DNA from: an uncultured Clostridia bacterium
GTDB taxonomy: Bacteria; Bacillota; Clostridia; Christensenellales; CAG-138
Reading direction: 5' to 3'
Length of the DNA: 64,000 bases
Assembly: GCA_937900325.1 (NCBI GenBank)
Contig: CALCEX010000118.1
Location: 1 to 64,000 of the forward strand
Each line of letters begins with the position of its first letter. The stretch's first letter is position 1. Positions 57,486 to 64,000 of the stretch are shown here, in pieces. A program made the position numbers and the translations under genes. Under the pieces are notes generated by a model that saw only the letters and a program-made list of their open reading frames with translations, was not told the origin of the DNA and ran no database searches.

Positions 57486-58637
57486 CTATTGCTCCTCCCT
57501 CTGGGCAAGGATGCGCTTTTCCTCCAGCCGGTTGTTCACCCATTCCCCCATAAGGGTATAAAGCACCGCCATGATGGGCACGCAGAGTATGGCGCCCATC
57601 AGGCCAAACAGGCGCGCGCCGAGCAGCACCGCTATCATTACCCAAAGGCCGGATATGCCCACCGCGTTTCCGACTACCCTTGGATATATCAGGTTGCCCT
57701 CTATCTGCTGTATGGCCAGCACAAAAACTATGAACCACAGGGCGCGGGGCGGGTCCACCATGAATATTATGGAGAGGCCTATCGCGCCGGATACCCATGG
57801 GCCGACTATTGGCACCATCTGGGAAGCCCCTACTATAACGCTTATAAGCACCGCGAAGGGGAAGCCGAATATCTGCATGCCCATGAAGCACAGCGAGCCG
57901 AGTATGAAGCACTCTATTAGCATGCCGTATACATAATTATGCAGAGACCTGTTGGTGCGGGCGCATACATCCAGTATCCTTGCGGCATGCTGCTCGTTGA
58001 ACACGGCCTTTACGAACTTGCGGCACTGGCGTATGAGGTTCTCTTTATTTGAAAGGGCGTATATGCTGATTATCAGCGCGAAGAGCAGATCCACGATCAC
58101 GCCCAAGGTGTTTACGGTAAAGAGCAGCAGGCTGGAGGCAAGGCTGCTTACGAAGCCGTCCAGATCCTCCAGTATGTCCTCGGATATTTGGCTGACCTTC
58201 GCGGCTACATCCTCGTTGAGGTTCAACCTTTCCCATGCGTCGGTGCCCCATTTTATGAGGCTCTTGGAGTAGGAATCGTAGTTTTCCGCCAGCGATCTTA
58301 TGCTTTCGGCCAGCTTGGGGCCAACTATCACTATCAGCACCGTGATTATGGAGAACACGAACAGCAGCGCCAGCAGCACGCATATTACCCGCTTGAGCTT
58401 TGAGGCGCGCCATTTTGAAAACAGCCTGTTTTCCAGAAAGCACATGGGCATATTGGCTATAAAGCTTATGGCCACGGCTATGAATATGGGGCTGATGGCG
58501 TCGAAAAAGTTGCTGATTGAGCTTTTTACGGCGGTCAGGTTTTCTATTATCTCATATAATATGACGCCGAAGGCCACTATGAAAACGTATCTTCTTGAGG
58601 ACTTCCAAAGGCCCTCCATATCCTGCTTATCCTTCAA
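57486..58637 (-). CDS. AI-2E/PerM family permease
   Basis: A 383-residue membrane protein of the AI-2E transporter (DUF20) family: about eight helices with a soluble loop (about 115-165), Ala-Ser-Gln-Met-Val-Pro-Ile-Val-Gly-Pro motif near 285 and Gln-Gln-Ile-Glu-Gly-Asn-Leu-Ile-Tyr-Pro near 325. Some members act as Na+/H+ or AI-2 exporters; substrate unknown. TTG start within the last codons of udk (11-base overlap) with GGAGGAT upstream; ATG 58619 is an alternative. Confidence 0.88.
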   Translation of the reverse strand: MKDKQDMEGLWKSSRRYVFIVAFGVILYEIIENLTAVKSSISNFFDAISPIFIAVAISFIANMPMCFLENRLFSKWRASKLKRVICVLLALLFVFSIITVLIVIVGPKLAESIRSLAENYDSYSKSLIKWGTDAWERLNLNEDVAAKVSQISEDILEDLDGFVSSLASSLLLFTVNTLGVIVDLLFALIISIYALSNKENLIRQCRKFVKAVFNEQHAARILDVCARTNRSLHNYVYGMLIECFILGSLCFMGMQIFGFPFAVLISVIVGASQMVPIVGPWVSGAIGLSIIFMVDPPRALWFIVFVLAIQQIEGNLIYPRVVGNAVGISGLWVMIAVLLGARLFGLMGAILCVPIMAVLYTLMGEWVNNRLEEKRILAQREEQ

Positions 58638-59304
58638 GGCTATCCTCCGGAACTGATTTCTTCAGGGCCTCCTGCTTCGCCTCGCGGTCGAATTTTTCTG
58701 CAAGGAGCTTGGCGGAGATGTACGCGGAAATGGCGTCTATCGCCATGCGGTTCCTGCCGCCCCGCATTACGGCAAAGTCGGCCTCCCGAATGTATTTGCT
58801 TATGTATTCCTCATACATGGGCTTTACTGTGGCCATGTACTGTTCAGCTATGTTTTCTATGGAACGGCCGCGGACCTGTATATCCCGCTTTATGCGCCTT
58901 AGCAGACAAACGTCCTTATCAACATGCATATAGACCTTCAGGCTCATCAGGTCGGTCAGGCGTTTTTCGCGGAACATATGTATGCCCTCGAGTATGAGCA
59001 CGTCCATGGGCTGTATCAGCTCGTCGCTGTCCGCCCGCATATGCTTGGCGTAGTCGTAGCCCTTTCTGGTTATGGGGAGACCGCCCTGAAGGCGCTGTAT
59101 GTCGGCATAAAGCTGGTCAAAGTCAAATATGTCCGGCTCGTCATAGTTTATATGTACCCGCTCCTCAAATGGCAGGTCGGAATGGTCCCTGTAATAGCAA
59201 TCCAGACCGATTATTGCCGAGGTGCAGGTAAGGGAGTCCCTGATCTCCTTTGCGAGGGTGCTCTTGCCGCTGCCGCTGGCGCCGCATATGCCGACGATTA
59301 TCAT
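58627..59304 (-). CDS. udk: Uridine kinase-like P-loop kinase
   Basis: A 225-residue P-loop kinase: Walker A Gly-Ala-Ser-Gly-Ser-Gly-Lys-Ser-Thr (9-17), Asp-Cys-Tyr-Tyr-Arg-Asp nucleoside site, Leu-Glu-Gly-Ile-His, and Arg-Arg-Ile-Lys-Arg-Asp lid. It would phosphorylate uridine/cytidine in salvage. The AI-2E permease overlaps its 3' end. Confidence 0.88.
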   Translation of the reverse strand: MIIVGICGASGSGKSTLAKEIRDSLTCTSAIIGLDCYYRDHSDLPFEERVHINYDEPDIFDFDQLYADIQRLQGGLPITRKGYDYAKHMRADSDELIQPMDVLILEGIHMFREKRLTDLMSLKVYMHVDKDVCLLRRIKRDIQVRGRSIENIAEQYMATVKPMYEEYISKYIREADFAVMRGGRNRMAIDAISAYISAKLLAEKFDREAKQEALKKSVPEDSLEG

Positions 59305-59457
59305 GCTGTAAATCCTTCCCCAAATTATGCTTTTCTATTATTATAACCCCAAAAAGGGCAATTTGATAGACGCAAAATCCAAATTTGACCTGAAATGGCT
59401 GCAAACCACGTCCTGCTGCGGGTTTACGATTTGTTTGATTTTGCATTATAATATTTG

Positions 59458-59466
59458 TGCTATAAT
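59458..59466 (+). promoter_or_regulatory. Extended -10 promoter for the cell-wall hydrolase
   Basis: TGCTATAAT, 37 bases before the start codon; a second TATAAT (59447-59452) lies just upstream. Confidence 0.55.
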
Positions 59467-59503
59467 ATCTGAATAACCTTAACTATTCGGGAGACGCGGT
59501 CAA

Positions 59504-61171
59504 ATGAAAAGAAGCCGGGGCTTGTCAAACATAAAAACCATACTGAAAAATGCCTTCAGGAGGCTGAACCTGGGGCTGAGGCGCTTCAGCCGGCGCGGCG
59601 GCATAGGCGGGGCCATAGGGCGGCTTGCCCTGAGCATAAGGCGGCGGGATAAGCGCGCCATAACGTCGCTGTGCGCATTTCTGGGCTGCCTCGTGCTGCT
59701 CATAGCGGGCATATCCGTAATATCCAGCAACAGGCCCCAGCAGAGCATGCAGGGAGTAATAACCTCCTCCGCCGGCATAGTAGACCTTACGGGCGACTAT
59801 GAGGACGTTCAGGCCGACAGGGAAGCCAGGGAGCTGGCGGCGGGGCCTACCCCAAAGCCGCTGTATTTCCAGCAGGGCTTTGAGGATGAGAACATAGCCG
59901 AAATACAGCAGAGGCTGATGGACCTCGGCTATATGGACAACGACGAGCCTACCAACTACTACGGCCCGAACACGAAGGAGGCGGTGGAAATATTCCAGCG
60001 CCAGCACGGCGTTACGGTCACCGGCGTGGTGGACAGGGCCACCTATGAGAAGCTGTTCTCGGACGATGCGCTGACATATATGGCGGATATCGGCATAAGC
60101 GGCTCCGACGTGGAGGATATACAATCGAGACTGCGGGAGCTGGATTATCTGGATAAGGTCACGGGCTATTTCGGCGAGGAGACCGAGAAGGCGGTCATAG
60201 AGTTCCAGGAAAACAACCATCTGGACGTGGACGGCAAGGTGGGCTCGCAGACCCGCGAAATGCTATACAGCGAGGACGCGGTGCCAAAGAGCATTAAGTA
60301 CGGCGAAAAGAGCGACGACGTGCTCCGCTACCAGAAGCGGCTGAATAAGCTGGGATACCTTTCCAGCACCCCGGACGGTACCTTCGGAAGGGATACCGTG
60401 AACGCGGTAAAGAGCTTCCAGCGGCAGAACGGCCTTACGGTGGACGGCTACATAGGCCCCTCCACCAGGGAGCTGCTGATGAGCAGGAGCGCCAAGGCCA
60501 GCGTGATATCATTGGGAGAGACCAGCAGCAGCGTAACAAAGATACAGAAGCGGCTGAAGGAGCTCGGCTACCTCAAGAGCAGCGCCACGGGATACTTCGG
60601 CACCTCGACCGAATCCGCCGTATCCGCCTTCCAGAAGCGCAACAAGCTGAGCTCCGACGGCAAGGTGGGCAAAGGCACAATGTCCGCACTGTTCTCAAGC
60701 AAGGCAAAGAAAGCGCCCAGCAACTATAAGCCCTCATCGGGCAGCTCGTCCGGCAGCTCATCCGGCAGCTCATCCGGCAGCTCGTCCGGCGCGCTCACCG
60801 GAACCATGGGCAGCGTTGACAGGTTCATCTCCGCGGCCCGGAGCAAGATAGGCAGCCGTTACTCCAGGGGCGGCAAGGGCCCGGATAAGTTCGACTGCTC
60901 GGGCTTTGTATACTGGTGCCTGAGGCAGGCGGGGGTTAATCAGAAGTATCTCACCTCCTCGGGCTGGCGCAGCGTATCGGGCTACACTAAGGTCACATCC
61001 CTTTCCAGCCTGCAAAGAGGCGATATAATCGTATTCCGCGGCCATGTGGGAATAGCAATGGGAGACGGCACCATGATAGACGCCTCCAGCGGCAACGGCA
61101 GGGTAATCCACAGAAGCTGCATGGGCGACTGGTCCAAGCGCAACTTTATCTGCGCCTGGAGGATATTCTAA
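59504..61171 (+). CDS. Membrane-anchored NlpC/P60 hydrolase with four PG-binding domains
   Basis: A 555-residue protein: Arg-rich cytoplasmic N terminus (1-55), one transmembrane helix (about 60-78), four peptidoglycan-binding type 1 repeats (about 125-190, 203-265, 270-330, 340-400; each Ile-Gln-x-Arg-Leu-x-x-Leu-Gly-Tyr and Thr-x-x-Ala-Val), a Ser/Gly linker (about 410-432) and a C-terminal NlpC/P60 domain with Asp-Cys-Ser-Gly (nucleophile), Gly-His-Val-Gly-Ile and Asp-Ala-Ser. It should cleave gamma-D-Glu-diaminopimelate links in the wall while tethered to the membrane. Confidence 0.92.
   Translation: MKRSRGLSNIKTILKNAFRRLNLGLRRFSRRGGIGGAIGRLALSIRRRDKRAITSLCAFLGCLVLLIAGISVISSNRPQQSMQGVITSSAGIVDLTGDYEDVQADREARELAAGPTPKPLYFQQGFEDENIAEIQQRLMDLGYMDNDEPTNYYGPNTKEAVEIFQRQHGVTVTGVVDRATYEKLFSDDALTYMADIGISGSDVEDIQSRLRELDYLDKVTGYFGEETEKAVIEFQENNHLDVDGKVGSQTREMLYSEDAVPKSIKYGEKSDDVLRYQKRLNKLGYLSSTPDGTFGRDTVNAVKSFQRQNGLTVDGYIGPSTRELLMSRSAKASVISLGETSSSVTKIQKRLKELGYLKSSATGYFGTSTESAVSAFQKRNKLSSDGKVGKGTMSALFSSKAKKAPSNYKPSSGSSSGSSSGSSSGSSSGALTGTMGSVDRFISAARSKIGSRYSRGGKGPDKFDCSGFVYWCLRQAGVNQKYLTSSGWRSVSGYTKVTSLSSLQRGDIIVFRGHVGIAMGDGTMIDASSGNGRVIHRSCMGDWSKRNFICAWRIF
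60734..60793 (+). repeat. 12-bp tandem repeat encoding the Ser/Gly linker
   Basis: Five copies of a TCATCCGGCAGC-type unit, each coding Ser-Ser-Gly-Ser; only position 3 and a few others vary. Copy number could change by slippage without frameshift. Confidence 0.8.
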
Positions 61172-61189
61172 AGGGCGATCCGGGAGACA

Positions 61190-61221
61190 ATAAAAAAAGC
61201 GGCGTTTTGCCGCTTTTTTTT
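61190..61221. terminator. Bidirectional terminator
   Basis: Stem AAAAGCGGC/GCCGCTTTT with long T-run, between the hydrolase gene and glmS. Confidence 0.85.
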
Positions 61222-61235
61222 GATGCTTATATGGT

Positions 61236-63074
61236 TTATTCCACCGTTACCGATTTGGCAAGGTTGCGGGGCTTATCGATATCGCAGCCCTTGAGCAGCG
61301 CCACATAATAGGCGAAGAGCTGAAGGGGCAGTATCGCAAGCGAAGGCAGGACGAAGGGATCCGCCTTGGGTATCCACATGACCTGATCGGCTGTCTCCTT
61401 CACGCCGGGCGTACCCTCGGCGGCAAGCGCCAGCACTACCGCGCCGCGGGCCTTTACCTCGCGCATATTGCTTATCATCTTTTCGGTCAGGGGGGCGTAG
61501 GTGCAGAGGGCTACCACCAGCGAGCCGGGCTCTATAAGCGAGATGGTGCCGTGCTTCAGCTCGCCCGCAGGGTACGCCTCGGAGAATATGTAGGATATTT
61601 CCTTTAGCTTGAGGGAGCCTTCCAGCGCCAGGGCGTGGTCTATGTTGCGGCCTATGAAGTATATGTTGCGGCAGCCGAAATAGAGCGACGCAAGATACTT
61701 GATATGATCCGGCTTTTCAAGAAGGCCGCGCATAAGGGCTGGCAGCCCATCGATCGCGTCCAGGCAGCTTTTAAGCTCGCCGTCGCTCACCATGCTGCGG
61801 CAGCGGCCCATGTGCAGGGCAAGCAGATAGCATACGGAAAGCTGCGCGCTGTAAGCCTTTGTGGTGGCCACGGCTATCTCGGGGCCGGCCCAGGTATATA
61901 TTACGTCCTCGCTCTCGTTGGCGATGGTGCTGCCGACGACGTTCACTATGGACAGCACATGCGCGCCGCGCTTTTTTGCCTCGCGCAGGGCAAAGAGGGT
62001 ATCTATGGTCTCGCCGGACTGGCTTATGACTATGGCTATGGTCTTGCCGGTCACTATGGGGTCGGAATAACGGAACTCCGACGCCAGCTCCACTGTTACG
62101 GGTATCCGGGTGTAATGCTCGATGAAGTGCTTCGCCACCTGGCCCACATAGCTTGCCGAGCCGCAGGCAAGTATGAATATCCTGTCGCAGGCTGCTATGT
62201 CGTCAGGGGATATGTGGGTAAGCCCCAGCTCTATCCTGCCGTCCTTTATACGGGGGCGGACGGTGTTGCGTATCACATCGGGCTGCTCCATTATCTCCTT
62301 GAGCATGAAGTGGGGGTATCCGCCCTTTTCGGCGGCGTCCGCGTCCCATTGGATATGCTCGGTATTTTTGTGCAGCTCCTCGCCGTAGCGGTTGTATATC
62401 TTTACGCTTTCGGCGGTAAGCACGGCCATATCGTATTCGTCAAGGCGTATCACCTCGCGGGTGTGCTTGAGTATTGCGGGTACATCCGAGGCGATGAAGT
62501 TTTCGCCCTTGCCCACGCCTACTATAAGCGGGCTGTCCTTGCGCACGGCATAAAGGGTATCCGGATGACCGGCGAAGATTATGCCCAGGGCGAACGCGCC
62601 GGAGATAAGATTGATGGCCTCGCGAATGGCGGCCTCGGGGCCGTTCTGGCGGTTGCTGCGGTAAAAGTGCTCTACAAGGTCCGCGGCTATCTCGGTATCT
62701 GTTTCGGACACGAAGGAATAGCCCTGCTCGGTAAGAAAATCGCGGAGCTCCATGTAGTTTTCCACTATGCCGTTATGAACCAGAGCCACCTCGCCGTGCT
62801 GGCTGAGATGGGGGTGGGCGTTTACATCGTTGGGCTCCCCGTGGGTGGCCCAGCGGGTATGGCCTATGCCGAGGCAGCCGGGCAGCGACCTGCCGCCGTC
62901 CGTCATTTTTTCCAGCACGCTCAGCCGGCCCTTGGCCTTTACGACGCCAAGCTTATTGCCGTCCGCGACGGCTATGCCTGAGGAGTCATAGCCGCGGTAC
63001 TCGAGCTTCCTGAGCGCCTCCAGTATGAGGGGCGCGGCCTGCTTGGAGCCTATATAGCCTACTATTCCACACAT
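61236..63074 (-). CDS. glmS: Glutamine-fructose-6-phosphate aminotransferase
   Basis: A 612-residue GlmS, complete: N-terminal glutaminase with Cys2 nucleophile (Met-Cys-Gly-Ile-Val-Gly), then two SIS isomerase domains (Ser-Gln-Ser-Gly-Glu-Thr near 350) and the C-terminal Lys-Ser-Val-Thr-Val-Glu. It makes glucosamine-6-phosphate for the cell wall. Only 26 bases separate it from the upstream nucleotidyltransferase gene, so no glmS ribozyme precedes it directly; one could lie further upstream outside the window. Confidence 0.97.
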   Translation of the reverse strand: MCGIVGYIGSKQAAPLILEALRKLEYRGYDSSGIAVADGNKLGVVKAKGRLSVLEKMTDGGRSLPGCLGIGHTRWATHGEPNDVNAHPHLSQHGEVALVHNGIVENYMELRDFLTEQGYSFVSETDTEIAADLVEHFYRSNRQNGPEAAIREAINLISGAFALGIIFAGHPDTLYAVRKDSPLIVGVGKGENFIASDVPAILKHTREVIRLDEYDMAVLTAESVKIYNRYGEELHKNTEHIQWDADAAEKGGYPHFMLKEIMEQPDVIRNTVRPRIKDGRIELGLTHISPDDIAACDRIFILACGSASYVGQVAKHFIEHYTRIPVTVELASEFRYSDPIVTGKTIAIVISQSGETIDTLFALREAKKRGAHVLSIVNVVGSTIANESEDVIYTWAGPEIAVATTKAYSAQLSVCYLLALHMGRCRSMVSDGELKSCLDAIDGLPALMRGLLEKPDHIKYLASLYFGCRNIYFIGRNIDHALALEGSLKLKEISYIFSEAYPAGELKHGTISLIEPGSLVVALCTYAPLTEKMISNMREVKARGAVVLALAAEGTPGVKETADQVMWIPKADPFVLPSLAILPLQLFAYYVALLKGCDIDKPRNLAKSVTVE

Positions 63075-63100
63075 TGATAAACTGTTTCTCCTTTGATGAA

Positions 63101-64000
63101 TTAGTCCCAGAGCTTTTCGGAGTATAGGCCCTGCGCCTTGATTTTCGCTATGCTCTCCATGACCGCAGGCTTATCCTCCTTGTATGTCACGCCGAACCAT
63201 TTATCCGGGCTCTCCTCGACCTTCACGCGGACCTTGCCGCGGGATATGAGGGTCTGCACGGCGTTGGGCAGAAGATCCTCGTATTTGGCGGGATCTTTAC
63301 TTATGCCCGCCTCAAAGTTGGCCGTGAATACATCCTCCAGCATGGGAAGTATATCCGGCTTGAAGCCCCAGCAGTTCATGGAGACGGGGGTGCCATCCGG
63401 AAGCTCGGTGAAGGTCCTGCCGTCATCCTCCGTAAAGGCTCCGCCGTGCTCCCGCTTGAATATCTTGCGCCGCTCCACTATATGGGTGAGGAGGCCATCG
63501 CTGTTCACCTCGCATATGCCCCGGGCGACGCTGCCGTTTTCGGTAAGGGTGTTTTCCAGCCTGTAACTTATCATAAGCTGCTCGTCCGAGGGAGTGTCTC
63601 CGGCGAGGAATTCGTAAAGCTGCTTAAAGGCGGTGGGGCCGTAATAGTCGTCGGAGTTTATGACGGCGAAGGGCCTGCCGCCTATCTCGTCCCTTGCGCA
63701 CAGCAGGGCGTGGGTGGTGCCGAGGGGCTTTGTGCGGCCCGCAGGAGCCTTAAGCCCCCGGGGCAGCTTATCCATCTCCTGAAACGCGCACTTGACATTG
63801 GCGCGCCGGGATATCCTCGTGCCTATGGCGTCCATGAAGTCCCGCTCCATATCATGCTTGATTATGAATACAAGGTCGTGGAAGCCGGCGCGTATCGCGT
63901 CGTAGATCGAAAAGTCGATTATCAGGTTGCCCTCGGCGTCAATGGGGTCTATCTGCTTGAGTCCGCCGTAGCGGCTGCCCATGCCGGCGGCAAGCAATAC
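63101..64000 (-). CDS. Sugar-phosphate nucleotidyltransferase, 5' end outside window
   Basis: At least 299 residues; the frame continues past the window edge, where the last codons read Val-Leu-Leu-Ala-Ala-Gly-Met-Gly-Ser-Arg-Tyr-Gly-Gly, the NTP-binding loop that normally lies near residue 10, so only a few residues are missing. Later Asn-Ser-Asp-Asp-Tyr-Tyr-Gly matches the metal site. Family fits NDP-sugar pyrophosphorylases that use sugar-1-phosphates; substrate not clear. In an operon with glmS. Confidence 0.85.
   Translation of the reverse strand, partial: VLLAAGMGSRYGGLKQIDPIDAEGNLIIDFSIYDAIRAGFHDLVFIIKHDMERDFMDAIGTRISRRANVKCAFQEMDKLPRGLKAPAGRTKPLGTTHALLCARDEIGGRPFAVINSDDYYGPTAFKQLYEFLAGDTPSDEQLMISYRLENTLTENGSVARGICEVNSDGLLTHIVERRKIFKREHGGAFTEDDGRTFTELPDGTPVSMNCWGFKPDILPMLEDVFTANFEAGISKDPAKYEDLLPNAVQTLISRGKVRVKVEESPDKWFGVTYKEDKPAVMESIAKIKAQGLYSEKLWD

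Noticed and set aside
61635..62981. 448-codon open frame antisense to glmS
   Set aside because: Ala/His/Tyr-rich mirror of a complete GlmS.
63075..63100. glmS ribozyme upstream of glmS
   Set aside because: Only 26 bases lie between glmS and the upstream gene, far too short for the ribozyme.
1..64000. CRISPR arrays, tRNA and rRNA genes
   Set aside because: No regularly spaced repeats, cloverleaf-like or rRNA-like sequence was recognised on either strand by eye; a covariance-model scan would settle tRNA absence.

Overview
The window looks like chromosome from a low-GC-lineage Gram-positive bacterium of the class Clostridia with a fairly GC-rich genome; a Christensenellales- or Oscillospirales-type organism is my guess, not something proven here. 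Grounds: strong aggAgg-type ribosome binding sites, TTG/GTG starts, SpoIIE, the rpsF-ssb-rpsR and yybS-gdpP-rplI-dnaB gene orders, class III fructose-bisphosphatase, GlgC/GlgD pairs, DUF1540 and DUF1858 small proteins, lipoprotein signal peptides and many sigma-A promoters with an extended -10 (TGnTATAAT).

Layout. 0.2-3.5 kb: a truncated lipoprotein gene, then a sulfur/selenium handling cluster (DUF3343, TusA-like, YedE/YeeE-type transporter, and a divergent cysteine-desulfurase-like enzyme). 3.8-12.2 kb: dUTPase, a DUF2974-type hydrolase, a frameshifted lipoprotein, an AT-rich secreted protein, Fbp, a glycerate kinase and a lipoprotein serpin. 12.2-14.1 kb: ECF sigma factor with an RsgI/PepSY membrane anti-sigma partner. 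14.2-20.3 kb: two divergent housekeeping operons driven from a clear back-to-back promoter region. 20.3-25.3 kb: a purine/pyrimidine-biased hairpin region, YhaM nuclease, a second ECF sigma/anti-sigma pair, an acyltransferase-like protein and MgtE. 25.3-31 kb: a phage-derived packaging module (HTH regulator, TerL, portal, two small proteins) with no capsid or tail genes and with a LexA-type box between divergent promoters. 31-39.9 kb: surface protein, YigZ, TyrS, SpoIIE, LOG-family protein, UspA-like protein, PepF. 39.9-45.8 kb: a complete oligopeptide ABC transporter operon whose binding protein appears circularly permuted. 45.9-48.7 kb: prolyl-tRNA deacylase, ATP-grasp ligase, a 277-bp palindromic MITE-like element and small proteins. 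48.9-56.8 kb: glycogen operon glgB-glgC-glgD-glgA followed by a GH13 amylase. 56.8-64 kb: zinc-ribbon protein, DUF1540 protein, AI-2E-type permease, Udk, a cell-wall hydrolase, GlmS and a nucleotidyltransferase cut by the window edge.

The most unusual items are the permuted OppA, the orphan terminase/portal module with a putative SOS operator, and the TA-flanked palindromic element. No tRNA, rRNA, CRISPR array or complete insertion sequence was recognised.
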